In this document: positions 1 through 9,295 of the stretch, one piece after another
Layout of the letters: every line of letters starts with the position of its first letter
Position numbering within the stretch: position 1 is the first letter of the stretch
From: Actinomadura craniellae
Lineage (GTDB): Bacteria > Actinomycetota > Actinomycetes > Streptosporangiales > Streptosporangiaceae
Length of the DNA: 64,000 bases
Reading direction: 5' to 3'
Assembly (NCBI RefSeq): GCF_003289645.1
Contig: NZ_QLYX01000001.1
Location: forward strand, 186,001-250,000
The notes under the pieces: model-generated
What the model saw: the letters and a program-made list of their open reading frames with translations, nothing else
Databases searched by the model: none
What the model was told of the DNA's origin: nothing
Program-made: the position numbers and the translations under genes

Positions 1-275
1 TCGGTCAGCGTGGTGGCGGTGTCGGCGGCCTCGAAGAACAGCGGCATCGTCACCGAGTCGGCCCGGACCGTGAACTCGTGCCGTACGCCGACCGGGATCC
101 ACAGCGCGTACCCGGCCGTCAGCGTGCGGCTGTCGCCGCCGACGATGAGGTCGGTGTCTCCGCAGACCTGCCACAGCAGGACGTGCAGGCGGTCCTCGTG
201 CTGCTCGGGAATGGTGACCGCCGGCATCCAGATGCGCCAGGGCGCGGCCGCGTCGCCATACGTGCGCTGAGACAT
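1..275 (-). CDS. AraC-type regulator, N-terminal cupin part (cut by the left edge)
   Basis: The frame is open from an ATG at 275 to the left edge (91 codons visible), preceded by GAGG at good spacing. The visible protein is a cupin-like sensor region: alternating strands, the stretch GYALWIPVGVRHEF typical of the AraC_binding cupin fold, and a conserved WRIWMPA start. AraC-family regulators of this build usually carry a C-terminal double helix-turn-helix, which would lie outside the window. The gene diverges from the siderophore uptake operon and shares the iron box at 346-364, so a local regulator of siderophore genes is the natural inference. A plain cupin protein without a DNA-binding part cannot be excluded because the C-terminus is not visible. 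Confidence 0.7.
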   Translation of the reverse strand, partial: MSQRTYGDAAAPWRIWMPAVTIPEQHEDRLHVLLWQVCGDTDLIVGGDSRTLTAGYALWIPVGVRHEFTVRADSVTMPLFFEAADTATTLT

Positions 276-345
276 TTCGTCTACCTCGGGTCCGGTTCTG
301 TCGCATTCTGCGCGACGTCTGTCGGAATCGGTGCACAGTAGAAAG

Positions 346-364
346 TTAGGTTCGCCTAACCTTA
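346..364. promoter_or_regulatory. Iron box (DmdR/IdeR-type operator)
   Basis: The 19-bp sequence TTAGGTTCGCCTAACCTTA is a near-palindrome that closely matches the actinobacterial iron-box consensus TTAGGTTAGGCTAACCTAA. It lies in the 156-bp gap between the divergent AraC-type gene and the receptor gene, 68 bp before the receptor start. Fe(II)-loaded DmdR/IdeR repressors bind such sites, so both directions are expected to be switched on by iron starvation. Confidence 0.88.
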
Positions 365-431
365 CTTCGAGCGCATGTCGCGTAGGTACACACCAGACGG
401 CCGGCGTCGTCGGACAACCGAGAGGACCCCC

Positions 432-1514
432 ATGACCAGCTCCATATTCCGCCGCGGCAGACGGTGGCGTCTGGCCCCCGCCGTCGCGTTGACCGCGCTC
501 CTCGCGCTCACCGGCTGCGCTTCGACCGAGGACGAGCCCAACCCGGCGAGCAGCAGGCCGGCGGGCCTGCTCCCGGCGGCCGAGGGCACCACGAAGTACC
601 CGCTGACGCTGAAGACCTGGGCGGGGGAATCGACCCTCCAGAAGCGCCCCGAGCGGATCGCCGTCATCGGCATGTCCCCCAACCTGGACGCGCTCCAGTC
701 GCTCAAGGTGACCCCGGTCTACACCCTCACCGAGGACCCCGTCGTCGGGTGGCGCGACAAGGCCTGGGCACAGAAGATCGAGAAGGTGGACACCGCCACC
801 CGCAGGGACGACACCCCCTTCGAGGGCATCGCCGCGGCGAAGCCCGATCTGATCATCGCCGTGGGCGCGGTCGTGGACGAGGCCGAGTTCAAGAAGCTGG
901 CCGACATCGCGCCGGTGCTCGAAACCGAGAAGGAAGAGGAGATCTCCTGGCAGGACCGTCAGCGCCTGGTCGGCACGACGCTGGACCTCGCCGCCGCCGC
1001 CGGCACGCTGGTCACCTCGGCCGAGCAGGCGATCGCCGCGGCCGCCAAGGCGCACCCGCAGTTCGCCGGCAAGACCATCACCATCGCCAATGACTACGGC
1101 CCCCAGCACGGCCTGTCCTACTACACCGTGGCCGGCAGCATCACCGAAGGCGTCATGACCAACCTGGGTTTCACGCCGAACCCCAACGCGAAGAAGTTCG
1201 TCGACGAGGACGTGGTCTCCGACGAGAACCTGGGCCTGCTGGACGCCGACCTGCTGGTGGTCGTCTACGCCAGCGAGGCGTTCCGCAAGACCCGCGAGGC
1301 CAAGCCCCTCTTCAAGGCGCTCAAGCCGGTGACCGAGGGTCGCTACGTCGCGCTCACCCTGGTGGAGAAGGACCCGACCAAGGTCACGAACGCCACCGGA
1401 CAGCAGGTGGACAACGTGACCTGGATGCTGCGGATGGGCGCCAGCGCGACCAGCCTGCCCTGGGGCGTCAAGGTGATCGCCGACCAGTGGTTGGCCGGCG
1501 CCAAGCTGTCCTGA
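432..1514 (+). CDS. Iron-siderophore ABC transporter substrate-binding lipoprotein
   Basis: This is the extracellular receptor that captures the ferric siderophore and delivers it to the FecCD permeases encoded next. The 360-residue protein begins with an arginine-rich n-region, a hydrophobic core and the lipobox LTGC with Cys29 as the lipidation site. The rest reads as a periplasmic-binding-protein type 2 (FecB/FepB class) domain, with the opening motif RPERIAVIGMSPNLDAL after a short linker. The ATG at 432 was chosen over a start at 375 because GAGAGG sits just upstream and the signal peptide begins cleanly there. It is first in an operon controlled by the iron box at 346-364, and the next permease follows within about 80 bp. 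Confidence 0.93.
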   Translation: MTSSIFRRGRRWRLAPAVALTALLALTGCASTEDEPNPASSRPAGLLPAAEGTTKYPLTLKTWAGESTLQKRPERIAVIGMSPNLDALQSLKVTPVYTLTEDPVVGWRDKAWAQKIEKVDTATRRDDTPFEGIAAAKPDLIIAVGAVVDEAEFKKLADIAPVLETEKEEEISWQDRQRLVGTTLDLAAAAGTLVTSAEQAIAAAAKAHPQFAGKTITIANDYGPQHGLSYYTVAGSITEGVMTNLGFTPNPNAKKFVDEDVVSDENLGLLDADLLVVVYASEAFRKTREAKPLFKALKPVTEGRYVALTLVEKDPTKVTNATGQQVDNVTWMLRMGASATSLPWGVKVIADQWLAGAKLS

Positions 1515-1595
1515 CCCAGACCGCACGGGATGTCGGGACCAGGGGCGCCACCGCGGCCCTGGTCCCCGCCCCGACCGCTACCCGCAAGGAAGGCC

Positions 1596-2660
1596 GTGCC
1601 GCCCACCTCCACGCACCAGCCGCCCGTGCAGCCCGCCCTCCCGGACGCCGTGCCCGCGCCGTCGCTGTACCGCCGCCGCGCGGTGGGGCTCCTGGTCATC
1701 CTGGCGGCCCTCGGCATCGCCGGGCTGCTCAGCATCGCGTTCGGCGCCAACCCGCTGTCGCTCCCGACGGTGTGGGGAGCGCTGTGGGAAAGGGACGGGA
1801 GCGAGGCGTCCAACATCGTCTGGACCGTCCGGCTGCCCCGCACCCTGCTCGGTGTTCTCGTCGGCGCGGCGTTCGGGGTGGCGGGCGCGCTCATCCAGGC
1901 GCTGACCCGCAACCCGCTGGCCGACCCCGGCATCCTGGGCGTCAACGACGGTGCCAGGTTCGCCGTCACCGTCGGAGTCGGGTTCTTCGGCCTGACCAGC
2001 ATCAACGGCTACATCTGGTTCGCCTTCCTCGGCGCGGCGGCGGCCACGGTCCTGGTCTTCCTGATCGGCTCGGCCGGGCGCGGGTCGGTCTCGCCGGAGA
2101 CGCTCGTGCTGGCGGGGGTGGCGCTGGGCGCGGTGCTCAGCGGGCTCTCCAGGTTCCTGACGTTGATCAACGAGGAGACGTTCCGGGCGATGAACCTCTG
2201 GGGGCTCGGCTCGATCGCGGGCACCGGCCCGGACGAGATCCTCGCCGTCCTGCCGTTCATCCTGCTCGGCCTGCTGATCGCGATCCTGCTCGCCGGGTCG
2301 CTGAACTCCATCGCGCTCGGTGACGACCTGGCGGCCTCACTGGGCACCAAGGTCGGGCGCACCCGGGTGCTGGGTGTCGTCGCGGTCACCCTGCTGGCCG
2401 GCGGCGCGACCGCGCTGACCGGCGGGATCGCGTTCGTCGGGCTGATGGTGCCGCATGTCGCCCGCTGGTTCACCGGCCCGGACCAGCGGTGGATCATCCT
2501 GTACTCGGCCCTGGCCGCCCCGGCCCTGGTGCTGGGGGCGGACGTCGTCGGGCGGGTGATCGCCCGCCCCGGAGAGATCGAGGTGGGCATCGTGACCGCG
2601 GTGATCGGGGCACCGGTGCTGATCGCGCTGGTGCGGCGGCGGATCGCGAGCGGGTTGTGA
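1596..2660 (+). CDS. FecCD-family iron-siderophore permease, first subunit
   Basis: This is an integral membrane permease of the FecCD/BtuC family and forms the translocation channel with the next gene product. Its many hydrophobic segments, the early LTRNPLADPGILGVNDGA block and the cytoplasmic coupling region near GLMVPHVARWFTGPD are family hallmarks. The GTG at 1596 is preferred because AAGGA lies 5 bp before it; an in-frame ATG at 1530 would add 22 proline-rich residues. The stop overlaps the start of the next permease in a GTGA, indicating translational coupling. The substrate is inferred from the surrounding siderophore genes. Confidence 0.92.
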   Translation: MPPTSTHQPPVQPALPDAVPAPSLYRRRAVGLLVILAALGIAGLLSIAFGANPLSLPTVWGALWERDGSEASNIVWTVRLPRTLLGVLVGAAFGVAGALIQALTRNPLADPGILGVNDGARFAVTVGVGFFGLTSINGYIWFAFLGAAAATVLVFLIGSAGRGSVSPETLVLAGVALGAVLSGLSRFLTLINEETFRAMNLWGLGSIAGTGPDEILAVLPFILLGLLIAILLAGSLNSIALGDDLAASLGTKVGRTRVLGVVAVTLLAGGATALTGGIAFVGLMVPHVARWFTGPDQRWIILYSALAAPALVLGADVVGRVIARPGEIEVGIVTAVIGAPVLIALVRRRIASGL

Positions 2661-3730
2661 GCGCGGGCCGCGTCGCGTTCGGGTACCGCACCCGGACCCT
2701 GCGATCGCGCTGGGTCTCCGGCCGCGTGGGCCTCCGGTCGGTGGTGGTCTCGACCGCCCTGTTCCTGACCGCCCTGGGCCTGGGCGCCGTCGCTCTCACC
2801 CACGGCGACTATCCGCTCACCCTCCAGCAGGTGTTCGCGGCGCTCACCGGCGCCGAGCAGGGCTTCGAGCGGACCGTCGTCCTCAAGTGGCGGCTGCCGA
2901 TCGTGATCGCCGCCGTCGTCTTCGGAGCGCTGCTCGGCATCGGCGGAGCGATCTTCCAGTCGCTGACCCGCAACCCCCTCGGCTCCCCCGACGTGATCGG
3001 GTTCGACGCCGGCTCGTACACCGCGGTCGTGGTCACCATCCTGGTGATCGGGAAGGGCGGCTACTGGTGGGTCGCGTTCGCGGCGATCGCCGGCGGGCTG
3101 ACGACCGCGTTCGTGGTCTACGTCCTGTCCTACCGGCGCGGCATCCAGGGCTTCCGGCTGATCATCGTCGGTATCGCCGTCTCGGCGATGCTCGTCTCGG
3201 TGAACTCCTACCTCATCACCCGAGCCGAGATCGAGGACGCGATGACCGTGGGGTTCTGGGCCGCCGGCTCCCTCGCCCGCGTCACCTGGACCCCGCTGGT
3301 CCCGGCCCTGGCGATCGCCGCGGTGCTCATCGTCTCGGCGGCCCTGCTCGCCCCCGCGCTGCGGCGGCTGGAGATGGGCGACGACGCCGCCGTCACGCTG
3401 GGCACCCGTCCCGGACCGGTCCGGCTGGGACTGATCGTGACGGGCGTCGCGACGGCCGCGGTGGTCACCGCCGCCGCCGGCCCGATCGTCTTCATCGCCC
3501 TGGCGGCACCCCAGCTCGCCCGCCGGCTGACCCGCTCGGCCGGGGTGGGCATCCCGGCCGCGGCCGGGATGGGAGCCACCATGCTGGCCGGCGCCCACCT
3601 GCTCTCCCTGCTCATCGCCCAGGCGTACCGGCCGGTACCGGTCGGGCTGATCACGCTGTGCCTGGGCGGCGGCTACCTGATCTGGCTGCTGATCCGCGAG
3701 ACCCACCAACGGTACGGGCTCACCCGGTGA
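2657..3730 (+). CDS. FecCD-family iron-siderophore permease, second subunit
   Basis: This is the partner permease of the preceding gene. Together they form the heterodimeric channel of a type II ABC importer. It begins at a GTG overlapping the upstream stop by four bases and encodes 357 residues. Visible hallmarks are LTRNPLGSPDVIGFDAGS near residue 100, successive membrane segments, and the coupling-helix region AAPQLARRLTRSAGVG. It ends in a GTGA that offers a possible start for the ATPase gene. Its position between a FecD-like permease and a FecE-like ATPase makes the assignment firm. Confidence 0.92.
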   Translation: MSAGRVAFGYRTRTLRSRWVSGRVGLRSVVVSTALFLTALGLGAVALTHGDYPLTLQQVFAALTGAEQGFERTVVLKWRLPIVIAAVVFGALLGIGGAIFQSLTRNPLGSPDVIGFDAGSYTAVVVTILVIGKGGYWWVAFAAIAGGLTTAFVVYVLSYRRGIQGFRLIIVGIAVSAMLVSVNSYLITRAEIEDAMTVGFWAAGSLARVTWTPLVPALAIAAVLIVSAALLAPALRRLEMGDDAAVTLGTRPGPVRLGLIVTGVATAAVVTAAAGPIVFIALAAPQLARRLTRSAGVGIPAAAGMGATMLAGAHLLSLLIAQAYRPVPVGLITLCLGGGYLIWLLIRETHQRYGLTR

Positions 3731-3756
3731 GCCCCGCGAAACCTGCGAAGGACGAG

Positions 3757-4665
3757 ATGACCGACTCACCCGGGACGGCGGACCCCGCGGCCGGCCGTCC
3801 CCGTGTCGTCGTCGATGACGCCACCATCGGCTACGACAAGCGCACCATCTCGGAACGGCTGTCCATGGAGATCCCGGACGGGTCGTTCACCGCGATCATC
3901 GGCCCCAACGGCTGCGGCAAGTCCACCCTGCTGCGGGCGCTCGCCCGGGTGCTCGCCCCCAGCAGCGGGACGGTGCTGCTCGACGGCAAGGCGATCGGCG
4001 CCTACAAGTCCAAGGAGGTCGCCCGCCGGCTCGGGCTGCTGCCCCAGAGCTCGCTCGCCCCGGACGGCATCCGGGTGGCCGATCTCGTGGCCCGGGGCCG
4101 GGCGCCGTACCAGAACCTGATCCACCAGTGGCGCCCGTCCGACGAGGACGCCGTGGCGGCGGCCCTGGCGGCGACCCGCCTGACCGAGCTGTCGGGGTGG
4201 CTGGTGGACGAGCTCTCGGGCGGGCAGCGGCAGCGGGTGTGGGTGGCGATGCTGCTGGCCCAGGACACCCCGATCATGCTTCTCGACGAGCCCACCACGT
4301 TCCTGGACATCGCCCACCAGTACGAGCTGATGGAGCTGTTCCGCGACTTCCACGACCAGGGCAAGACCATCGTCTGCGTGCTGCACGACCTCAACCAGGC
4401 AGCCCGCTACGCCGATCATCTGATCGTCATGCGCGACGGGCGGATCGTCACCACCGGGACACCGCGCGACGTCATCACCGCCGAACTCGTCGAATCCGTG
4501 TTCGGGCTGCGGGCCCTCGTGGCGCCCGACCCGGTCACCGGCACCCCCAGCGTCACCCCCCTCGACCCCCGCACGGCGACGGTCCACCCGGTGGAGCCGC
4601 GCGACCCCGACACCGACCACGAACCCTCACCACCGCGCCGACAGGAGAAGGAGAGCACCCGATGA
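3757..4665 (+). CDS. FecE-family ATPase of the ferric-siderophore importer
   Basis: This ATP-binding subunit energises ferric-siderophore import. It has Walker A GPNGCGKST near residue 50, a Q-loop region GLLPQSS, signature LSGGQRQR, Walker B MLLDEPTTFLD and the H-loop VLHDLNQAARYADH, all intact. The ATG at 3757 has GAAGGA four bases upstream. A GTG at 3727 overlapping the previous stop would add ten residues and is the alternative start. After the core, about 50 residues rich in Pro, Thr and Asp are probably disordered. Its stop overlaps the start of the reductase gene in an ATGA. Confidence 0.93.
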   Translation: MTDSPGTADPAAGRPRVVVDDATIGYDKRTISERLSMEIPDGSFTAIIGPNGCGKSTLLRALARVLAPSSGTVLLDGKAIGAYKSKEVARRLGLLPQSSLAPDGIRVADLVARGRAPYQNLIHQWRPSDEDAVAAALAATRLTELSGWLVDELSGGQRQRVWVAMLLAQDTPIMLLDEPTTFLDIAHQYELMELFRDFHDQGKTIVCVLHDLNQAARYADHLIVMRDGRIVTTGTPRDVITAELVESVFGLRALVAPDPVTGTPSVTPLDPRTATVHPVEPRDPDTDHEPSPPRRQEKESTR

Positions 4666-5543
4666 ACCGCGAGAAACTCCCGAGGTTCACCGGCCCGAAC
4701 CGGACCGGTGAACTCCAGTTCAACTACATGGACCGCCTCGTCGTCCGCGACCTGGAGGTGGCGCGGGCCGAGGACATCACGCCCCGGTACCGGCGCATCG
4801 TGCTGGTGGGCGACTGCCTCGCCGAGGGCTTCCCGCTGGCGCCCTTCGCACCCGACCACGTCCGGGTGTTCTTTCCCCATCCCGAGACCGGCGAGCTGGT
4901 GTCGCCGCGGGAGCAGCCCGACGGCCGGTGGGTCAACGTGGGCGGCGACGGCGACCCGATCCACCGCGACTACACCGTCCGGGCCTGGGACCCCGAGGCG
5001 CGTGAGCTGTCGCTCGACTTCGTCCTGCACGGCCACGGGTTCGCCAGCGTGTGGGCGAGCAAGGCGAGCGCCGGTGACCGGCTGGTGGTGAACGGCCCGA
5101 GCGCGAACTGGCTGCTCCCGCAGAACTACCCGCGCTATCTCGCCCTGGGCGACGAGACCGCCCTGCCGGCCATCGCGCGGATCATCGCCGAGGCGCCCGC
5201 CGAAGCCCACGTCACGGCCCTGGTCGAGATCCCGGACGCCGGTGAGCGGCAGCAGCTGACCGGCGCGGCCGAGGTCGACCTGCGCTGGGTCCACCGCGAC
5301 TCCGCTCCGGTGGCCGAGGGGCATCTCAGCGCCCTGGAGACCGCGCTCCGGGCGTGGCGGCCCCCGGCGGACCCGGGCACCCTGTTCGTGTTCGCGGCGG
5401 GGGAGACGGAGTCCATGAAGCCGATCCGGCGGTACCTGCGGCGCGAGGTCGGCCTGACCAAGGATCAGGTCGTCGTCGACGGGTACTGGAGACGCGGTGT
5501 GGGTGGCTTCGACCACCACGACGCCGACATCGATGACAACTGA
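4662..5543 (+). CDS. Siderophore-interacting protein (FAD/NAD(P)H ferric-siderophore reductase)
   Basis: This enzyme reduces the imported ferric siderophore in the cytosol to release Fe(II). The 293-residue protein has an N-terminal FAD-binding barrel with the flavin motif [10 protein letters not shown] (RxYT) near residue 105, followed by a C-terminal nucleotide-binding domain ([15 protein letters not shown]) and a family-typical end around GYWRRGVGG. It starts in a four-base overlap with the ATPase gene and ends inside the start of the next ABC gene. In mycobacterial IrtA the homologous domain is fused to an ABC half-transporter. Here it is encoded directly upstream of a pair of such half-transporters, which suggests they work together. 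Confidence 0.92.
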   Translation: MNREKLPRFTGPNRTGELQFNYMDRLVVRDLEVARAEDITPRYRRIVLVGDCLAEGFPLAPFAPDHVRVFFPHPETGELVSPREQPDGRWVNVGGDGDPIHRDYTVRAWDPEARELSLDFVLHGHGFASVWASKASAGDRLVVNGPSANWLLPQNYPRYLALGDETALPAIARIIAEAPAEAHVTALVEIPDAGERQQLTGAAEVDLRWVHRDSAPVAEGHLSALETALRAWRPPADPGTLFVFAAGETESMKPIRRYLRREVGLTKDQVVVDGYWRRGVGGFDHHDADIDDN

Positions 5544-7278
5544 CGCGCCCGCGGAGCGGAAGTGGGGCCGGTTCGAGGCCCCCGCCGTTCCCGACGACGA
5601 ACCGCGGCTGCGCGTCGACCCGGCCGGGCCGCCGGCCCGGCTGACCCGGGCGATCATCACCTCGGCCTGGCAGTACGTCCTGGCGGGTTCTCTCCTGCGG
5701 ACGCTGTACAACGTCACGAGCGTGCTGCTGCCCGTCGCCGTCGGCAAGCTGATCGACTCCGTCGTCGCCCCGGCGGTCGACGGCGCGAGCGCCCGGGAGA
5801 TCGCCGGGCCGCTGGCCGGCTGGACGGGCGCGCTCATCGCCCTGTACGTGCTGATGAACCTCGGCTTCCGCTTCGGCGGGCGTCTGGGGTGGTACGGGGT
5901 GCAGCGCGCGCATTACGAACTCTCCCAGTACACCCTGAAACGGGTGCTCGACGAGCGGGATCTGGGTACCGCCGCGCACCCGCCGGGCCGGCTGCTGTCG
6001 CTGACGACCTCCGACACCTTCCAGGCCTGCCAGGCGATCTACGTCACGATCTACCCGCCCGGCGAAATGATCGGGCTGCTGGCCGCCGCGGCTGTGCTGT
6101 TCTGGGTGCATCCCGCCCTCGGCATCGGCGTCGTCCTGGTCCTGCCCGTCGTGCTGGGGCTGATGCACCTGGCCGCCCACCCGCTGCGCCGGCGCGGCAA
6201 GGACGAGCAGGCCGGTCTCGCCGACGCCGCCGCCGAGGCCGCCGACCTGGTCGCCGGCTTCCGGGTCGTCCAGGGCCTGCACGCCCAGCGCACCGCCACC
6301 GACCGGTACCGGAAGGTCAGCCAGGACGCGCTGCGGGCGAGCCTGGCGGCCCGGTCCGTGGAGGCGGCGTTCGGCGGCGCCAGCGCCGCGATCGGCAACC
6401 TGTTCGCCGCCGTGGTCACCATCGGGGCGGCGCTGCTGGCCTTCGGCGGGCACATCACCGTGGGGCAGGTGGTCATGGTGTCGTCCATCGCCATCACCCT
6501 GATCGGTCCGCTCGACGCGCTGATCTCCGTCCAGGGGGAGATCTGGGCCATGTCGCAGGCCTCCGCGGAACGCGTGCTCGACCTGCTCGCCACCCCCCGG
6601 AAGACGACCGGCCCGGCGACCGACGCGCCCGGCCGCGACGAGGAGCCGGCCCTGGAGTTCCGGGGCCTCGCCCTGACCGACGGCACGGTCCTGGACGGGC
6701 GGGTCGCCCCGGGCGAGTTCGTCGTCCTCGACCTGCCCCATGCCGACCGCGGGGCGCTCGGCGACCTGCTGGCGCTGCGGGCCGCACCCGCCACCGGAGA
6801 GATCACCTTCGCCGGCCTGCCGCTGGCGGAGCACTCCTCGGTCCGCTGGCGCGAGCGGGCGCTCATCGCCCCGCACACCCCGGCGCTCCTGCCCGGGACG
6901 GTACTGGACAACGTCCGCGCCACCGGGGACGAGCCGGTCCCGGCCGACGCCGCGCGGGCGGCCCTGGAGGCGGCGGCACTGGCCGCCGCGGAGCTGCCCG
7001 ACGGGTACGACACGGCCGTGGGCTACGGCGGATGGCAGCTGTCCGGCGGGCAGCGCCAGCGCATCGCCCTGGCCCGCGCGGTCGCCGCCGACCCTGAGCT
7101 GCTGGTGCTCGACGAGCCCACCACCTCGGTGGACGCGGTCACCGAGCACGCGATCGCCACCGCCGTCCGGGCCTGCCGGGCCGGACGGACCACGCTCGTG
7201 CTGACCTCGGCGCCGGCCTTCCGGGCGGTCGCCGACCGGGTCATCACCGTCAGACGGGAAACGAGGATCGATGTCTGA
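5533..7278 (+). CDS. ABC half-transporter (TMD-NBD) with a degenerate ATP site, first of a pair
   Basis: This 581-residue fused membrane/ATPase protein is of the exporter fold (type IV). An N-terminal membrane domain of about 300 residues is followed by an ATPase domain. The signature [14 protein letters not shown] and Walker [13 protein letters not shown] are intact. Walker A is gone, however: the expected GxxGxGKS position reads [12 protein letters not shown]. The Q-loop reads [10 protein letters not shown], and the H-loop histidine is replaced (TSAPAF). The protein therefore cannot form a normal ATP site alone and should pair with the next gene product, which has the complementary defects. 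A GTG at 5497 with GGAG upstream is an alternative start. Homologous pairs (IrtAB, YbtPQ) import siderophores; export is equally possible. Confidence 0.88.
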   Translation: MTTDAPAERKWGRFEAPAVPDDEPRLRVDPAGPPARLTRAIITSAWQYVLAGSLLRTLYNVTSVLLPVAVGKLIDSVVAPAVDGASAREIAGPLAGWTGALIALYVLMNLGFRFGGRLGWYGVQRAHYELSQYTLKRVLDERDLGTAAHPPGRLLSLTTSDTFQACQAIYVTIYPPGEMIGLLAAAAVLFWVHPALGIGVVLVLPVVLGLMHLAAHPLRRRGKDEQAGLADAAAEAADLVAGFRVVQGLHAQRTATDRYRKVSQDALRASLAARSVEAAFGGASAAIGNLFAAVVTIGAALLAFGGHITVGQVVMVSSIAITLIGPLDALISVQGEIWAMSQASAERVLDLLATPRKTTGPATDAPGRDEEPALEFRGLALTDGTVLDGRVAPGEFVVLDLPHADRGALGDLLALRAAPATGEITFAGLPLAEHSSVRWRERALIAPHTPALLPGTVLDNVRATGDEPVPADAARAALEAAALAAAELPDGYDTAVGYGGWQLSGGQRQRIALARAVAADPELLVLDEPTTSVDAVTEHAIATAVRACRAGRTTLVLTSAPAFRAVADRVITVRRETRIDV

Positions 7279-9037
7279 GCCGGTCACCGCGGAAGCGCGC
7301 GAGACGCTGCCGGTCGCCTCGGGCCGCACCGTCGCGACCTGCGTCTGGCGGATGCTCGCCGGACGCCGCCTGGCGTTGTGCGGGATCGTGGCGCTCTTCC
7401 TGGCCGAGGCGGGCCTCGCGCTCGTCTTCCCGCTGGTGATCGGCAACCTGGTCGACACCGCGCAGGCCACCGCCGCTGCCGGCTCCGGCGTGCCGGGGTC
7501 GTTCTGGTGGCAGGTCGCGCTGCTCGCCGCGACCGCGATGGCGGCCGGGGCGGTGACCTGGGTCGCCGTCCGCGCCCTGGCCCGGCTGGCCGAAACGGTC
7601 GTCGCCGAGCTGCGGGAACGCTACGTCGGGGCGGCGCTGGACCTGCCGCGGGCCACGATCGAGGCGGCCGGCACCGGCGACGTCGTCACCCGCGCGTCCG
7701 ACGACATCGCGCAGGTCTCCGGCACGCTGCCCGAGGTGCTGCCGCGGCTGACCGTCTCGATCCTGACGATGACCCTGGTCTCGGGCGCCCTCGCCGTGCT
7801 CGACCCCTGGTTCCTGGCGGGCTTCGCCCTCACCTTCCCGCTGTACGTCCTCACCGTACGGTGGTATCTGCGCACGGCCCCGGGCGTCTACGTCGCCGAG
7901 CGCGCCGCGGAGTCCGCCCGGGGACACGACGTCCTCGGCACCCTGACCCAGCTGCCGACGGTGACGGCGCACCGGCTCGAACACCGCCAGCTGGACCGGA
8001 TCAAGGCGGCGACCTGGCTGACCGTCAGGTGGGCGATGCGCACCCGGATCGTCCAGAACCGGCTGTTCGGGCACCTCAACGTCGCCGAACTCCTCGGGTT
8101 GCTCGCCGTGCTCGGCATCGGTGTCCGGCTCGCCCTCACCGGCGAGACGACGACCGGCGAGGTCACCGCCGCGGCCCTGCTGTACCTGCGCACCATCGTC
8201 CCCATCGCGGAACTGCTGTTCCTGATGGACGAACTCCAGTCGGCCCTCGCCTCGCTCGGGCGCATCATCGGCGTCACCACCGCCCGCGCGGACGCCGCCG
8301 ACGGGGCGGGGAGCGGCGCCGGGACGGAGACCGGCCCGGCCGTGGAGCTGACCGGCGTGCATTTCGCCTACCGGCCGGGCCGGCCCGTGCTCTCCGAGAT
8401 CCACACCCGGATCGAGCACGGGACGACGCTCGCCGTGGTCGGCCCCACCGGGTCCGGCAAGTCCACCCTGGCCGCCCTGGTCGCCGGCGTGCACCACCCC
8501 ACGGCGGGCGACGTCGTCCGCCGGGTCGATCCACGGCGGATCGTCACCGTCACCCAGGAGACGCACGTGTTCGCCGGCACCGTGCGCGACAACCTCACCC
8601 TCACCGCGCCCGAAGCCACCGACGACCAGGTGGCCACGGCGCTGAAGCAGGTCGGCGCCGACCACATCGTCGATCTGCTGCCCGACGGCCTCGACACCGA
8701 GGTGGGCGACGGCGGCCTCGCCCTCACGGCCGCGCAGGCGCAGCACCTCGCCCTGGCGCGGCTGGCGCTCGCCGACCCGCTCCTGGTCATCCTGGACGAA
8801 GCCACCGCGGAGGCGGACACGGCCGACACCGCCGTGCTCGACCGGGCGACGGCCGGCGTGACGGCGGGCCGGGCCGCTCTCGTCATCGCCCACCGGCTCT
8901 CCCAGGCCCGCGCCGCGGACCGGATCATCGTGCTGGAGGGCGGACGCCTGGTGGAGACCGGCGCCCATGACGACCTGGTCGCCGCGGGCGGCCGGTACGC
9001 CACCCTCTGGGCGGCCTGGGACGCCGGCCGGCGGTGA
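7271..9037 (+). CDS. ABC half-transporter (TMD-NBD), second of a pair, degenerate signature motif
   Basis: This 588-residue exporter-fold half-transporter starts inside the end of the previous gene, so the two are translationally coupled. Walker [10 protein letters not shown] (around residue 395), Q-loop [11 protein letters not shown], Walker [14 protein letters not shown] and H-loop [11 protein letters not shown] are intact. The signature motif is degenerate, reading LTAAQAQH instead of LSGGQ. In a head-to-tail heterodimer this Walker A would face the intact signature of the upstream subunit, giving exactly one working ATP site. It is the last gene of the uptake operon and is followed by a strong hairpin shared with the convergent biosynthetic operon. 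Confidence 0.9.
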   Translation: MSEPVTAEARETLPVASGRTVATCVWRMLAGRRLALCGIVALFLAEAGLALVFPLVIGNLVDTAQATAAAGSGVPGSFWWQVALLAATAMAAGAVTWVAVRALARLAETVVAELRERYVGAALDLPRATIEAAGTGDVVTRASDDIAQVSGTLPEVLPRLTVSILTMTLVSGALAVLDPWFLAGFALTFPLYVLTVRWYLRTAPGVYVAERAAESARGHDVLGTLTQLPTVTAHRLEHRQLDRIKAATWLTVRWAMRTRIVQNRLFGHLNVAELLGLLAVLGIGVRLALTGETTTGEVTAAALLYLRTIVPIAELLFLMDELQSALASLGRIIGVTTARADAADGAGSGAGTETGPAVELTGVHFAYRPGRPVLSEIHTRIEHGTTLAVVGPTGSGKSTLAALVAGVHHPTAGDVVRRVDPRRIVTVTQETHVFAGTVRDNLTLTAPEATDDQVATALKQVGADHIVDLLPDGLDTEVGDGGLALTAAQAQHLALARLALADPLLVILDEATAEADTADTAVLDRATAGVTAGRAALVIAHRLSQARAADRIIVLEGGRLVETGAHDDLVAAGGRYATLWAAWDAGRR

Positions 9038-9051
9038 CCCCGCCGGCCGGC
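9023..9051. terminator. Bidirectional hairpin terminator between convergent operons
   Basis: Arms of 12 bp, GCCGGCCGGCGG (9023-9034) and its exact complement (9040-9051), enclose a 5-base loop. The hairpin overlaps the stop of the ABC gene and lies 7 bp from the stop of the convergent carrier-protein gene. There is no T-run, as is common in actinomycetes. Confidence 0.65.
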
Positions 9052-9058
9052 GGGCCGG

Positions 9059-9295
9059 TCAGGCGTTCTGCAGCCCGCGCAGCACGGTGAGCCAGTGCGT
9101 CACGCGCTGGTCCTCCGCGAGCATGATGTAGTCGATCTCCATCAGCCCGGCCGCCCGCCACTTCTCCACGAGTTCCATGACCCGTACGGAGTCCATGCCC
9201 TGGTCGCGCAGATCGGCCTCGTGGTCGAGATCGCCGGGCTCCAGGTACAGCAGGTCGGCGATGTCGGCGAGAGCCTGGTCGTCGGTGATCTTCAT
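9059..9295 (-). CDS. Stand-alone aryl carrier protein
   Basis: This 78-residue carrier protein receives the aryl starter unit. The phosphopantetheine site is Ser in [10 protein letters not shown], and the following [12 protein letters not shown] helix is characteristic of the aryl carrier domains at the end of EntB/DhbB/VibB rather than of ordinary peptidyl carriers (GGHS). The ATG overlaps the stop of NRPS-2 (ATGA) and GGAG precedes it, so it is coupled to and last in the biosynthetic operon. The isochorismatase domain normally fused to this module is absent. The AMP ligase at 40012-41643 should load it, and the EntF-type first condensation domains of the NRPSs should take the aryl group from it. 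Confidence 0.9.
   Translation of the reverse strand: MKITDDQALADIADLLYLEPGDLDHEADLRDQGMDSVRVMELVEKWRAAGLMEIDYIMLAEDQRVTHWLTVLRGLQNA

Noticed and set aside
2009-3769. Long minus-strand open frame across the permease genes
   Set aside because: The plus-strand genes show the FecCD pattern with coupled starts, and the antisense product is a low-complexity shadow.
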